Shown in pieces: positions 44,112 to 52,945 of a stretch of 64,000 nt of DNA. The notes below the pieces were generated by a model. It saw only the letters and a list, made by a program, of their open reading frames with translations, did not search any database and was not told the DNA's origin. Both the position numbers and the translations under genes were made by a program. The stretch lies in the NCBI GenBank assembly GCA_041660405.1, contig JBAZWL010000011.1, positions 1-64,000 of the forward strand. The letters are read 5' to 3'. This stretch comes from Taibaiella sp041660405. Lineage in GTDB: Bacteria; Bacteroidota; Bacteroidia; Chitinophagales; Chitinophagaceae. How positions within the stretch are numbered: the first letter of the stretch is position 1; the number at the start of each line of letters is the position of its first letter.

Positions 44112-44145
44112 AAAACGTCCCGACATTAGCCGGGACGTTTTTTTT
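44112..44145 (+). terminator. Rho-independent terminator after nrdA
   Basis: 11-bp stem AAAACGTCCCG (44112-44122) with 44131-44141, 8-nt loop, followed by more Ts. Confidence 0.93.
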
Positions 44146-44179
44146 GTATAGAAAACCTTACGCCCCAAAACGGAACGCT

Positions 44180-44212
44180 AACTCTATAAGGGTTTAAAAC
44201 CCTTATAGAGTT
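44180..44212. repeat. 33-bp near-perfect palindrome, interspersed repeat
   Basis: Arms 44180-44195 and 44197-44212 (16 bp each, no mismatch) around a single central A, core GGGTTTAAAACCC. A partial copy is at the left edge of the window. It lies just past the 3' end of the small gene at 44219 and may end its transcript. Confidence 0.88.
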
Positions 44213-44218
44213 GACATG

Positions 44219-44428
44219 TCAGGAGATTTTATTTCGTGAAATAACCGGGCCTTTGCCTTGAGGCTGCTTAAGAGGACGACCGCCATTTAAAGATATAGAA
44301 AGGCGTATTAAAGCAAGCAGTTGAAGAAATTTTTCTTTCGATGAGAGTGCAAGATATGCGGCATCCCTTTCCCGGACTACTTGTTCGGATGGTATAGATG
44401 TATCATATAATTTCAACTTTGCCATCAT
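44219..44428 (-). CDS. Small hypothetical protein
   Basis: 69 residues, basic, no membrane helix or signal peptide. Reads MAKLKLYDTSIPSEQVVRER at the start, then a helical middle (LSSKEKFLQLLALIRLS) and a basic Gly/Pro/Gln-rich end. The pattern resembles small proteins that accompany nucleotidyltransferase genes in Bacteroidota, but no such partner is here, so I give no function. Coding status is moderately supported by two tandem ATGs at the start, protein-like composition and a palindrome just after the stop. Confidence 0.5.
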   Translation of the reverse strand: MMAKLKLYDTSIPSEQVVRERDAAYLALSSKEKFLQLLALIRLSISLNGGRPLKQPQGKGPVISRNKIS

Positions 44429-44527
44429 AGCACAAAATACAAATTCAATAGGTAAAAGAATGTGGTTGATTAAAATAGAGCCCAGCCCCCTTATCTTTGT
44501 CGGCCGTGGCCATTAATATTTATACTT

Positions 44528-44776
44528 ATGCCTCATCACGAAACCAAACATTGTCCCAGGTGCAAAACTGCCTTTGAATGCAAGGTGGGTAATGTTGCGG
44601 AATGTCAATGCAGTGGCATAACATTCAACGAAACAGAGAAAGATTATATAGCCCAAACTTATGCCGATTGCCTTTGCCGCAAATGTTTACTGGATGTAAA
44701 ACATGAAATGAGGCTCAAATCATTTAACCAGCAATCAGACAAGATACTTGCTCCAATACAGAAGAAGAACCAATAG
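44528..44776 (+). CDS. Cysteine-rich CWC family protein
   Basis: 82 residues with eight cysteines: CPRC (9-12), FECKVG, ECQCSG and CLCRKCLLD. This matches the short cysteine-rich CWC family, probably a zinc-binding fold of unknown role. It is 24 bases upstream of the thioesterase gene and likely co-transcribed with it. The pattern KHCPRC-FECKVGN-CQCSGI is highly conserved in Bacteroidota homologues as I recall them. Confidence 0.82.
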   Translation: MPHHETKHCPRCKTAFECKVGNVAECQCSGITFNETEKDYIAQTYADCLCRKCLLDVKHEMRLKSFNQQSDKILAPIQKKNQ

Positions 44777-44800
44777 AATAAAGCACTACAATCAATCCAA

Positions 44801-45187
44801 ATGACTTTAGAACAAAGAATACAAGATTCAGAAACAAGAATATTCAAAGCCGTTTTTCCAAGCGATACGAACCATTACGATACACTATTTGGTGGCACTG
44901 CTATGCAGCTCATGGATGAAGTTGCCTTTATAGCAGCTACCCGTTTTACCCGTAAAAAAGTAGTTACCGTTTCTTCAGATAAGATAGATTTTACCATGCC
45001 AATACCCGGCGGCACTATTATAGAACTGATAGGTAAGGTAGCCTATATTGGCTCTACAAGCCTCAAGGTCAAGGTCGAAATTTTCATTGAAGAAATGTAT
45101 TCGCTGGTGCGTGAAAAAGCGATCACCGGCACATTTACCTTCGTTGCTATTGACGAAAATAAAAAGCCGGTGAAGATCGCGGATTAA
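44801..45187 (+). CDS. Acyl-CoA thioesterase (hotdog fold, YciA-like)
   Basis: 128 residues. Hydrolyses acyl-CoA to free acid and CoA. The hotdog signature is intact: FPSDTNHYDTLFGGTAMQLMDEVA, with the HYDTLFGG segment replacing the HxNxLFGG of close relatives and Asp in MDEVA. The family acts as hexamers on medium to long acyl-CoA. It ends 9 bases from the convergent DUF5686 gene. Its place next to the lipid cluster may be coincidence. Confidence 0.9.
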   Translation: MTLEQRIQDSETRIFKAVFPSDTNHYDTLFGGTAMQLMDEVAFIAATRFTRKKVVTVSSDKIDFTMPIPGGTIIELIGKVAYIGSTSLKVKVEIFIEEMYSLVREKAITGTFTFVAIDENKKPVKIAD

Positions 45188-45196
45188 ATCTTTTAT

Positions 45197-47782
45197 TTAG
45201 AAATCGAAGTTGATCCTGGCACGAACGCCTATCTCTGCAACATTGGGATGGTCAAGGTAAGACAAACGCTTTACCACATCGATCCGTATCAGGTTAAAGA
45301 TATTTTCAACACCGACACTCACTTCCATGTATGGTTCTTTTTCCAGTGAGAAGGTTGTTGACTGTCCATTGGCATTAACAGGGAACCTGAATAAAGACGG
45401 ATCATTTTCAGGACGATTCTCTGACCTTACACCACCGTACAACATTTTGAACGTTGCTACCTCACGTAGTTTCAGCTTACGGAGCAAGGGTATTTTGTTT
45501 AGGATAAAACCATACATGTGATAATCCACATTCACACTTATATATCGATCACTTACAAACTCGAGGAAGTTCATTAAACTGTAGGCCTGTAGCTGATAAG
45601 CATAAGTCTGGTTGGCCTTTGCAATATCCAATAATGGATAAGGAACTTTTCCAAAAATATAACCACCACCAACAATGATATCAGCAAGTCCGAGCTGAGA
45701 TAAGTAAAGCCTTTTGTAAATTGTTCCTCTTAAGGATTGATAATTGTATTGTCCACCAAGAAAATCCTTTACACCTGCATTGAAACGTAACGTGAAAATA
45801 GGATAAGCATTAGGAATGGGGGTACGGTAAAGCTTCCGTTGGAAGAACTGCTCATGCGGAGCCCATCTCCATTCCAGGCCAAATTCCGATGTGGTGATGG
45901 TTTGCAAAGTATCGCTTGCAGGCCCATCAGCATGTATAAAGTTTAAACCTCCGGCTGCTTCTTGTTTCAGGTTTTTATACTGCAGGTGGAAACTCATATG
46001 ATCACTGAATTCATACACGTATTCCAGGCGATAAATATCATTGTACATGTACTTATCGTTGATCCCTCTTTTAAATGATAACAGGAAGTTGTCCTCCTGC
46101 ATGAATTGCAGATCTTGCCCGGGTATCGTTGTTTCCCTTTGGAAACTTGCCCTGAAATAATTAAGCGGGTAAGTGTAAATACTTTTATTGTTTATGGAAT
46201 AAGTTCCACTCAGGAAAAATTTCCAGCGCTCATCCTTAAAACCATAAGCAGCATAAGCCTCTGAATAAAAACGTTTACTGAACCTCGTAGTCGTTCTTCC
46301 TCCAAAACGTAACCGGAAACCTTCAACAGGGTTGAAGCTATAGAATGTGCTTACCGGTCCTATCTCTGCAGGTCCAACGTCTTTATAACCTGCCAATGCA
46401 AGCGTAGCCCAACTCAACAGTCTTTTAAAGGACTTCATATTGTTGAGGCTATCCATATTCTTGTAAGTATTGGCCTCCACTGCAGTTAAAGAATCAGGTC
46501 GGTTCTCCAGCCAATAATTATCTGAGTGCGACAAAGCGTTCACCGCCTTCTCTGTTTCCGGCCCTTTAAATACGCTATCAGCAATAGGTGAAGACATATT
46601 AAAGTTCCGAACCGTTATCGTTCTTTCTCCAAACAAGCCTTTCTTGCCCTGGAACATACCGAAATTAACCAGCAAATTTGTTTTAGAAGGATGATATCTG
46701 CCATCAGCGCTACGTTCAAAATCCAATGTAAGATTAAGGCTGGTAACCCAATTCAGGTTAATGTCTTTACTTACACCAAGATCCGCTTTTTGTACACCAT
46801 AATTGCCATCAAGGGTAACATAAAGTTTTCCCTGAAACAATAAGTCATTTTTATTTCTTGGAAAAAAGGAAAGCTCTACAAGCTTAATGCCATCCGATGA
46901 AACTGTATCTGTAATATAAAATTTATAAAACGTAGGAGACATATCAGCAATAGGACTGAGGAACGAATTGGTAACTACATAAACATTGTTTTCATACAGA
47001 TCGACATCCTGGTAAAGGTGTTTCAGGTATTTGGAAATGCTTTCATTGTTTACAAAACGGTCGTCAAAATTCACATGTTTGCTGGCAGTAATCACCACTT
47101 TTTTCTTCTCCGGATCTTTCTGGAAATATTTATCAGAAATATTCTCTTCTATATAAAGTGGCAGTAACGCCTTTCCTTCAAAGCGTGTAGTATCTACATT
47201 ATCCAGTACAAACTTATATTTCTTGAACAGGAAATTCTTCTTGATAGCATCAGGAGTATTGCTTATGGCCATTTGCATTTTTTCATACTCCTGATAATAA
47301 ACATAGTCGTAATGCTCCATGCGGTTCTGTTTCTTATGGGCAATTACCTGCCTGATAAGCTCAACCGCCGGGTTATTTTTATTACGGTATTTCTCTTTCT
47401 TAGGCTTTACCACAACCTCTTCAAGGGTCTTGCTATTTTCCTTTAAAGAAACATCTATGGTCTGTGTTTCACCCGTATTAAAACTACGGGACTCGGTAGT
47501 ATAGCCTAGAAAAGTAAAAACGATTTTGTTTACATTTTCAGATGTCTGAAGTTCGTAATAGCCCTTTAAGTCCGTGGTAGTACCGGAAGTAGTTCCTTTA
47601 ATAGAAACGCTTACAAATGGCATGGGATCACCTGAAGCCGCATCGCGCACTACACCTTTAACGATTGTTTGCGCTGCGGCCCAATGACCTATTGAAATGA
47701 GGATAATTACAAGCAAAAGCCTGCTAACCTTCGATGATCTGAGGTGCTCCTTTCTTAAAAACAAAAAATTTCTGAAGTACAT
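45197..47782 (-). CDS. DUF5686 outer membrane protein with carboxypeptidase-regulatory-like domain
   Basis: 861 residues. Signal peptide (about 19-38, ending AAAQ), a carboxypeptidase-regulatory-like beta domain (about 41-113), then DUF5686, a long region with a predicted C-terminal beta barrel ending in an aromatic residue (ARINFDF), as in outer membrane proteins. Function unknown. The ATG at 47782 makes it overlap the end of gtrA by 59 bases on the same strand; there is no later ATG that keeps the signal peptide. It ends the Ino1-PgpA-GtrA-DUF5686 gene row. Confidence 0.85.
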   Translation of the reverse strand: MYFRNFLFLRKEHLRSSKVSRLLLVIILISIGHWAAAQTIVKGVVRDAASGDPMPFVSVSIKGTTSGTTTDLKGYYELQTSENVNKIVFTFLGYTTESRSFNTGETQTIDVSLKENSKTLEEVVVKPKKEKYRNKNNPAVELIRQVIAHKKQNRMEHYDYVYYQEYEKMQMAISNTPDAIKKNFLFKKYKFVLDNVDTTRFEGKALLPLYIEENISDKYFQKDPEKKKVVITASKHVNFDDRFVNNESISKYLKHLYQDVDLYENNVYVVTNSFLSPIADMSPTFYKFYITDTVSSDGIKLVELSFFPRNKNDLLFQGKLYVTLDGNYGVQKADLGVSKDINLNWVTSLNLTLDFERSADGRYHPSKTNLLVNFGMFQGKKGLFGERTITVRNFNMSSPIADSVFKGPETEKAVNALSHSDNYWLENRPDSLTAVEANTYKNMDSLNNMKSFKRLLSWATLALAGYKDVGPAEIGPVSTFYSFNPVEGFRLRFGGRTTTRFSKRFYSEAYAAYGFKDERWKFFLSGTYSINNKSIYTYPLNYFRASFQRETTIPGQDLQFMQEDNFLLSFKRGINDKYMYNDIYRLEYVYEFSDHMSFHLQYKNLKQEAAGGLNFIHADGPASDTLQTITTSEFGLEWRWAPHEQFFQRKLYRTPIPNAYPIFTLRFNAGVKDFLGGQYNYQSLRGTIYKRLYLSQLGLADIIVGGGYIFGKVPYPLLDIAKANQTYAYQLQAYSLMNFLEFVSDRYISVNVDYHMYGFILNKIPLLRKLKLREVATFKMLYGGVRSENRPENDPSLFRFPVNANGQSTTFSLEKEPYMEVSVGVENIFNLIRIDVVKRLSYLDHPNVAEIGVRARINFDF

Positions 47783-48122
47783 AATTATATCCTATTCCTA
47801 CAATGAGAGACACCATTATTTTTGATATCCATTCCTCAAATTTTATTATTTCTGTAAACAGGTAGATTCCTGAAGCATTTAATAGAAAACTGCCCAACCA
47901 AACGATCACGTATTTAAATAATTGCCGGCTGGCCTTATTTTCTCTAGACGAGAAAACCCAATTCCTCCCCAACAAAAAATTAACCACACCGCCACAAATA
48001 GTTCCGATTATACTGGCTGAAAAAAACCAGGTTCCTAAAATGCTTTTCAGGATATAAGTCACCAGAAAATCTACCCCTGTGGAGATAATTGATGATGCCT
48101 GAGCTTTGAGGAAAGTAAACAT
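47724..48122 (-). CDS. GtrA family membrane protein
   Basis: 132 residues with four helices. The family features are present: an early ISTGVDFLVTYIL helix, the GGVVNFLLGRNWVFSS segment and the final YNYVLQKFFVFKKG. GtrA-like proteins are thought to flip undecaprenyl-linked sugars or related lipid-linked glycans. Its position behind inositol-phosphate synthase and PgpA suggests a role in making or moving a glycolipid or inositol lipid; this is inference. It overlaps the DUF5686 gene by 59 bases. Confidence 0.88.
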   Translation of the reverse strand: MFTFLKAQASSIISTGVDFLVTYILKSILGTWFFSASIIGTICGGVVNFLLGRNWVFSSRENKASRQLFKYVIVWLGSFLLNASGIYLFTEIIKFEEWISKIMVSLIVGIGYNYVLQKFFVFKKGAPQIIEG

Positions 48123-48176
48123 TCAATAAGAATTGTGGCTATAAATTGCAGGATAACAATTCTGATATTCCCGCAA

Positions 48177-48620
48177 TTATGTTGCAATAAGTATAATAAC
48201 CTGTAGCACTACATTAGCATAAATGCCTGCAAGCACATCATCCAGCATTACCCCCCAGCCTCCTTTAAAGGCCTCCATTCTGCGTATATAAAGTGGCTTG
48301 GCAATATCAAAAAAACGAAACAGTACAAATCCTGTTAGCAGCCATTTCCAATCTACAGGTATGAATAACAAGCTGATAAACATTCCGGCTACTTCATCAA
48401 TGACAACTCTATAGCTATCTTTCCCCCATTCAGCCTCAACTTTATTTCCTGCCCATATGCCCAGTGCCGTAACCAGGATGATGAGTAAACCCTGTATAGC
48501 AAATTCTGTGCCATAATTGCGGAACAAAAGCCACCAGATGAGTACAGCAAAGGCGGCAGCTACAGTACCACCGCCTTTGCGTATATAACCAATTCCAAAA
48601 ATGGAAGCGATAATTTTCAT
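48177..48620 (-). CDS. Phosphatidylglycerophosphatase A family protein, possibly a phosphatidylinositol-phosphate phosphatase
   Basis: 147 residues. PgpA motifs: the start IASIFGIGYIRKGGGTVAA, then VVIDEVAGMFIS, LFRFFDIAKP and GGWGVMLDDVLAGIYAN, carrying the metal-binding acidic residues. PgpA removes phosphate from phosphatidylglycerol-phosphate. Here the gene starts only 3 bases after the inositol-phosphate synthase gene. Bacteroides inositol-lipid clusters include a phosphatidylinositol-phosphate phosphatase next to this synthase, so that is the more likely activity. I am sure of the family, less so of the substrate. Confidence 0.88.
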   Translation of the reverse strand: MKIIASIFGIGYIRKGGGTVAAAFAVLIWWLLFRNYGTEFAIQGLLIILVTALGIWAGNKVEAEWGKDSYRVVIDEVAGMFISLLFIPVDWKWLLTGFVLFRFFDIAKPLYIRRMEAFKGGWGVMLDDVLAGIYANVVLQVIILIAT

Positions 48621-48623
48621 TGA

Positions 48624-49949
48624 TTACAGAGCTTCAACCAAGTCCTGGTAGTAATCCAGGCCAAGGTGCGTGATCAGGTCTTCTCCCATTATATGGCGCA
48701 GCGTGTTCTGTAATTTTATTAATTGTTTAAAGATATCGTGTTCAGGTTTCAGCCCTTCAGCAGTTTGCGGTGATTTGAAGTAGAAAGATAACCATTCCTG
48801 GATACCACTCATGTTGGCACGTTGCGCAAGATCCATAAACAAGGCAAGATCCAATACTATAGGTGCTGCTAAAATAGAGTCACGGCAAAGGAAATTGATC
48901 TTGATCTGCATGGGGTAACCCATCCATCCGAAGATGTCAATATTATCCCAGCTTTCTTTATTATCACCGTGTGGTGGATAGTAGTTGATCCTTACCTTGT
49001 GGTACAGATCACCGTACAATTCAGGATTGTGTTCTGGTTGGAAAATTTCTTCCAGCACACTCAACTTAGAAACTTCTTTGGTTTTAAAGTTATCCGGATC
49101 GTCCAATACAAGACCATCTCTGTTACCCAGAATATTACTGGAGAACCAACCATTTACACCAAGCGCACGAGCTGCAAGTCCCGGAGCCACAATAGTTTTC
49201 ATCAGGGTTTGTCCTGTTTTGAAATCTTTACCGGCTACAGGTACACCCAGTTCTTTTGCAAGATCCAGCAATGCAGGAATATCGCAGGTAAGGTTAGGAG
49301 CACCATTCGCAAACGGAACGCCCATCTTTATTGCTGCATAAGCATAGATCATGCTTGGCGCAATACGGGGATCATCGTTCCTCATCGCTTCTTCAAAAGC
49401 TTCAATAGTTTCGTGAATGTCTGATTGTTCAATGTACTTTTCGGTAGAAGCACACCAAACCATTACCAGGCGTTCGCAATTATTGGCTTCTTTAAAGTTG
49501 CGGATATCTTCCATCAAAGCCAGTGCCCAGTTATATTTGGTATCTTTTGCCTTAATGTGTGTACCATCAAGGTTCTTCACATATTCATGATCAAATACCG
49601 CCTTCATTGGCTTTATTTGTTCCAGTTCAGCCTTGATAGCATCTAGTTGTTGCTGTTGTAATACTTTAGCGTTCGACGCTGCTTCGTAAACATTCTCATT
49701 ATACACATCCCAACCGCCAAAAACGATATCTTCAAGACCCGCCAAAGGAACAAAATCCTTGATCTTCGGGTAACGGTTTTCTGTGCGCTTGCCCAGGCGT
49801 ATGTTACTCAGTTGTGTAAGAGAACCTATGGGTTTTGCTATTCCTTTTTTTGTTGCTTCCACACCTGCTATAAATGTAGTAGCTACTGCTCCCATTCCAG
49901 GTACCAGGATACCTAATTTACCATTTGCTGCTGCGACTTGGTTTTCCAT
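48624..49949 (-). CDS. ino1: Inositol-3-phosphate synthase (myo-inositol-1-phosphate synthase)
   Basis: 441 residues. Converts glucose-6-phosphate to myo-inositol-3-phosphate, the first committed step toward inositol lipids. The NAD-binding segment GILVPGMGAVATTFIAG (about 13-29), PNLTCDIPALLDLA, the catalytic KDFKTGQTLMKTIVAP and LGNRDGLVLDDPDNFKTKEVSK segments match the bacterial/archaeal type of this family. First gene of the ino1-pgpA-gtrA row. Its promoter carries a palindrome also found at the serine palmitoyltransferase gene. Confidence 0.93.
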   Translation of the reverse strand: MENQVAAANGKLGILVPGMGAVATTFIAGVEATKKGIAKPIGSLTQLSNIRLGKRTENRYPKIKDFVPLAGLEDIVFGGWDVYNENVYEAASNAKVLQQQQLDAIKAELEQIKPMKAVFDHEYVKNLDGTHIKAKDTKYNWALALMEDIRNFKEANNCERLVMVWCASTEKYIEQSDIHETIEAFEEAMRNDDPRIAPSMIYAYAAIKMGVPFANGAPNLTCDIPALLDLAKELGVPVAGKDFKTGQTLMKTIVAPGLAARALGVNGWFSSNILGNRDGLVLDDPDNFKTKEVSKLSVLEEIFQPEHNPELYGDLYHKVRINYYPPHGDNKESWDNIDIFGWMGYPMQIKINFLCRDSILAAPIVLDLALFMDLAQRANMSGIQEWLSFYFKSPQTAEGLKPEHDIFKQLIKLQNTLRHIMGEDLITHLGLDYYQDLVEAL

Positions 49950-50006
49950 ATTAGTTTAATTGTAGTTGATAGTCTATTATTTACTCCTTGTTCTTAAATC
50001 AGAGTG

Positions 50007-50046
50007 CAAAGATAATAACAATTAGGTAATTTAAACAAACGTTTAA
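50007..50046 (-). promoter_or_regulatory. ino1 promoter with palindromic operator candidate
   Basis: On the minus strand: -33 TTTG (50036-50039), 21-base spacer, -7 TATCTTTG (50007-50014). The palindrome TTAAAC-AAAC-GTTTAA (50031-50046) covers the -33 element, a standard repressor position. The leader would be about 55 bases. Confidence 0.6.
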
Positions 50047-50191
50047 TTAATTTTATTGATTGCCTCATTTCATAAAGTTGCTTGTGACTACTTGTTTACT
50101 TCCAAAGTATTACTTCTATAATTTTCCTAAACAATATCACGCTTTCAAACGAAAATCATTCCATTATATTATACCAAATGTTCATTATGAT

Positions 50192-50220
50192 AAAAGAAAA
50201 GCCGCTGACGCAGCGGCTTT
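50192..50220 (-). terminator. Rho-independent terminator of the GNAT gene
   Basis: 10-bp stem AAAGCCGCTG (50198-50207) with 50211-50220, 3-nt loop; on the minus strand it ends in TTTTCTTTTA. It starts 6 bases past the stop codon. Confidence 0.92.
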
Positions 50221-50226
50221 AAACAA

Positions 50227-51354
50227 TTATAATTTCTGTTCAAATATGCGGTAAGTCTTGTATCGTTTACCATTCATATGCTCGATTGCCCGATTCATCA
50301 AATCGTTATGTTCCAACATCCATGAGGCTTCCGCCATTTTATACCCTTTTTGTTTTCCGTTTTTCATAATGGTAGCGTAAAAACAGGCTTCTATACCCAT
50401 TTTACGATAAGGCTCCATAACACCAAGCGCTAGAATACGTAAGGCATTAATTTTTTTGCGCCCAAATAACAATTTAAAGATGCCGGTTGGAAACAATCTT
50501 CCTCTTTTTATTTTTTTCAACACCTGGTTGATGTCCGGCAGGCAAAGAGCAATGCCTACTACCTTCCCCTCATGCTCTGCAGCCAGGCAAAAGTCAGTAT
50601 CAGCAATCATCTTCAGGTCTTTACCCATAAAGTCGAATTCTTCCTTGGTCATCGGAACAAAACCCATATTCTTATCCCAGGCATCGTTATACACTTTGCC
50701 AAATTCTTCCAATTCCTTTTTAAAGTTATGTTTCAGGTCAAAAGGACGTATTGTTATCCCTTTGGCCGCAAGGCGTTGCGTAAGCGCTTCCTGCAACCTT
50801 ACCGGCTTATCTCCCAAATCTGTATCGTACAATGCATAAGCAACCAGATCCACCTGCTTGGTCAACCCATAGTGCTCCAGCAAATCTTTGTAATAACTTT
50901 TGTTGTAAGGCATGAGGATCATAGGCGAACTGTCGTATCCATCTATCAGCAAACCACAAGGTTCATTGGTAGAAGGATTTACAGGACCAACCATAGTATC
51001 AACTTTTTGTCCTTTAAGCCAGTTTTTTGCAGCATCCAGCAATGCATTGGCCACTTCCTGATCGTTTATAGCATCGAAGAAACCAAAGAAGCCGTCATTA
51101 ACCTTATTGAAGTCATTGTGGTTGCCGTTGATGATAGCGGCTATGCGGCCAACCAGTTTCTCATTTTTATAGGCCAAGAATAACTGAGCCTTTCCATGAT
51201 GGTAAAAGGGATGTTTACCCGGGTTCAGCAAATCGCGCTGCGCCATAAGCAATTCCGGAACGTAATGTTCATCATCCTTGTAAAGATCATGGGGGAAATC
51301 AATAAAAGTCCGGAGGTCTTTCCCCGCAGAGGGAATGGGTTTGATTTGAATCAT
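50227..51354 (-). CDS. GNAT-fold acyltransferase family protein (sphingolipid-associated candidate)
   Basis: 375 residues. N-terminal GNAT-like half (KNEKLVGRIAAIINGNHND, GFFGFFDAINDQEVANALLDAA) and a second GNAT-like half (about 200-375) with CLAAEHEGKVVGIALCLPD, LRILALGVMEPYRKMGIEACFY and EASWMLEHNDLMNRAIEHM. It follows serine palmitoyltransferase on the same strand with a terminator between them. GNAT proteins act as ceramide synthases in Caulobacter, so an N-acylation step in sphingolipid synthesis is possible, but the substrate is unproven. Some homologues are wrongly called GTP cyclohydrolase. Confidence 0.75.
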   Translation of the reverse strand: MIQIKPIPSAGKDLRTFIDFPHDLYKDDEHYVPELLMAQRDLLNPGKHPFYHHGKAQLFLAYKNEKLVGRIAAIINGNHNDFNKVNDGFFGFFDAINDQEVANALLDAAKNWLKGQKVDTMVGPVNPSTNEPCGLLIDGYDSSPMILMPYNKSYYKDLLEHYGLTKQVDLVAYALYDTDLGDKPVRLQEALTQRLAAKGITIRPFDLKHNFKKELEEFGKVYNDAWDKNMGFVPMTKEEFDFMGKDLKMIADTDFCLAAEHEGKVVGIALCLPDINQVLKKIKRGRLFPTGIFKLLFGRKKINALRILALGVMEPYRKMGIEACFYATIMKNGKQKGYKMAEASWMLEHNDLMNRAIEHMNGKRYKTYRIFEQKL

Positions 51355-51403
51355 TTTAGTATAAAGGATGCTTGATTTTTCAGCAAATTAGTTAAATCTC
51401 ACA

Positions 51404-51443
51404 TAAAACAAACGCCGATCATTTTAAAAAATCATCGGCGTTT
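51404..51443 (-). terminator. Rho-independent terminator of spt
   Basis: 10-bp stem AAACGCCGAT (51410-51419) with 51434-51443 and a loop that can pair further internally; the minus-strand end is TTTGTTTTATG. It separates spt from the GNAT gene. Confidence 0.85.
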
Positions 51444-51466
51444 AGTTTATAAATTAAAGCATATAG

Positions 51467-52672
51467 CTACACTCTTTCTTTAATAGTTGCTATTCCCAGT
51501 CCTTTACTCAACTTAGTCAATTTGGTTATTGCTTCGTCGATCTGGGCAAAAGTATGTGTTGCCATAAGCGAGAAACGGATCAAAGTACTATCTGGTGGTA
51601 CAGCAGGTGAAACCACAGGATTTACAAACACACCTTGTTCCTGCAAACCACAGGTAAGGTTAAATGTTTTGATATTGTCTCTTACGTAAATAGGAATAAT
51701 TGGTGTTTCTGTAGGGCCAAGATCAAAGCCTTCGTCCAGCAATAACTTAGTAGCGTAACGGGTATTTGCCCAAAGCTGCTCAATACGTTCCGGTTCAGAT
51801 TCTATAATATCCAGGGCAGCCAATACACTTGCAGCCGAAGCCGGCGTCATACTGGCACTAAAGATTAAAGAACGGGCATGGTGTTTCAGGAACTCAATAA
51901 CAGATTTATCTGCAGCCAGGAAGCCTCCAAGTGAAGCTAATGACTTGCTGAATGTTCCGGAAATAATATCTACCCTATCCGTCAGTCCGAAATGAGAAGC
52001 TGTACCAGCACCCTTTTCACCAATTACGCCAAAGCTGTGTGCATCATCCAGCATAATGCTCGCTCCAAACTCATCGGCAATCTCCACCATTTCGGGCAGC
52101 TTCACGATATCGCCTTCCATACTGAAAATACCGTCTACTACTATAAGTTTCACAGCGTCTTCAGGCAACTGACTCAGCTTTTTACGCAGGTCAGCCATAT
52201 CGTTATGGGCGTACTTAATTACTTTGGAAAAAGAAAGACGGCTTCCGTCTATAATAGAAGCGTGATCAAATTCATCCAGGATCAGGTAATCATTCCTTCC
52301 AGTAAGACAGGACAAAGCGCCAAGGTTAACCTGGAAACCAGTACTGAATATTACTGCTGCTTCTTTGCCTACGTATGCCGCCAGTCTTGCCTCCAGTTCT
52401 TCGTGAATATCAAGTGTACCATTCAAAAAGCGGGATCCTGCGCAACCGGTACCATATTTCCTTGTAGCTGCAATAGCTGCTTCTGTAATCTTGGGGTGAT
52501 TGGTCAATCCTAAATAAGAATTTGACCCGAACATTAATACCCTTTTACCGTTTATATATACTTCTGTGTCCTGTCCTGAGGATATTGGTCTGAAATAAGG
52601 GTAAATACCTTGCTCTCGTGCTTGTGCCGGAGCGGTATATTTTGCTGCTTTCTGTTGTAACCGTTTCTGCAT
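51467..52672 (-). CDS. spt: Serine palmitoyltransferase
   Basis: 401 residues, full length. PLP enzyme of the alpha-oxoamine synthase family that joins serine and palmitoyl-CoA to 3-ketodihydrosphingosine, the first step of sphingolipid synthesis. The Schiff-base Lys243 lies in GTFSKSLASLGGF; His137 in LDEFDHASIIDG and Asp210/His212 in LDDAHSFGV are in place. Segments such as RVLMFGSNSYLGLT, YGTGCAGSRFLNGTLDIH and the C-terminal NPVVSPAVPP and RFSLMATHT are nearly identical to the Sphingobacterium enzyme as I recall it, which separates it from KBL and BioF. Confidence 0.95.
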   Translation of the reverse strand: MQKRLQQKAAKYTAPAQAREQGIYPYFRPISSGQDTEVYINGKRVLMFGSNSYLGLTNHPKITEAAIAATRKYGTGCAGSRFLNGTLDIHEELEARLAAYVGKEAAVIFSTGFQVNLGALSCLTGRNDYLILDEFDHASIIDGSRLSFSKVIKYAHNDMADLRKKLSQLPEDAVKLIVVDGIFSMEGDIVKLPEMVEIADEFGASIMLDDAHSFGVIGEKGAGTASHFGLTDRVDIISGTFSKSLASLGGFLAADKSVIEFLKHHARSLIFSASMTPASAASVLAALDIIESEPERIEQLWANTRYATKLLLDEGFDLGPTETPIIPIYVRDNIKTFNLTCGLQEQGVFVNPVVSPAVPPDSTLIRFSLMATHTFAQIDEAITKLTKLSKGLGIATIKERV

Positions 52673-52824
52673 GTAAAGGCCAATTGAAGGTGCTAAATTA
52701 ATATAAATTTAATTTAGTGGTACCTTTTTGTTTATCAGATAAATAATTCGGCAAAAGTTTTCCACTTAACGCCACATAATGAACTATTTATCTCTTATTT
52801 TATCTGGTTAAAAAAATCCAATTG

Positions 52825-52859
52825 CAAAAATAAATTAAACACTTGTTTAATCGCTCAAA
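52825..52859 (-). promoter_or_regulatory. spt promoter candidate with palindromic operator
   Basis: On the minus strand: -33 TTTG (52856-52859), 23-base spacer, -7 TATTTTTG (52825-52832). In the spacer lies ATTAAAC-ACTT-GTTTAAT (52834-52851), the same palindrome type as at ino1. The leader would be about 150 bases. The rest of the 273-base gap to arfB is AT-rich with nothing else I can support. Confidence 0.5.
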
Positions 52860-52945
52860 ATACTATTATTAATTTATTAAAGGAAAGTTAATGAATAATT
52901 TTTATTCGGGCAATGCTATGCTTGAATAAATTAACAATTATCGAA

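Noticed and set aside
50060..50254. 64-codon frame between ino1 and the GNAT gene
   Set aside because: Runs through the GNAT terminator and into its 3' end in antisense; low complexity, no start signal.
51467..52672. Glycine C-acetyltransferase (KBL) or BioF annotation
   Set aside because: The sequence matches serine palmitoyltransferase throughout, including FLNGTLDIH and NPVVSPAVPP segments, and lies in a lipid-gene neighbourhood.
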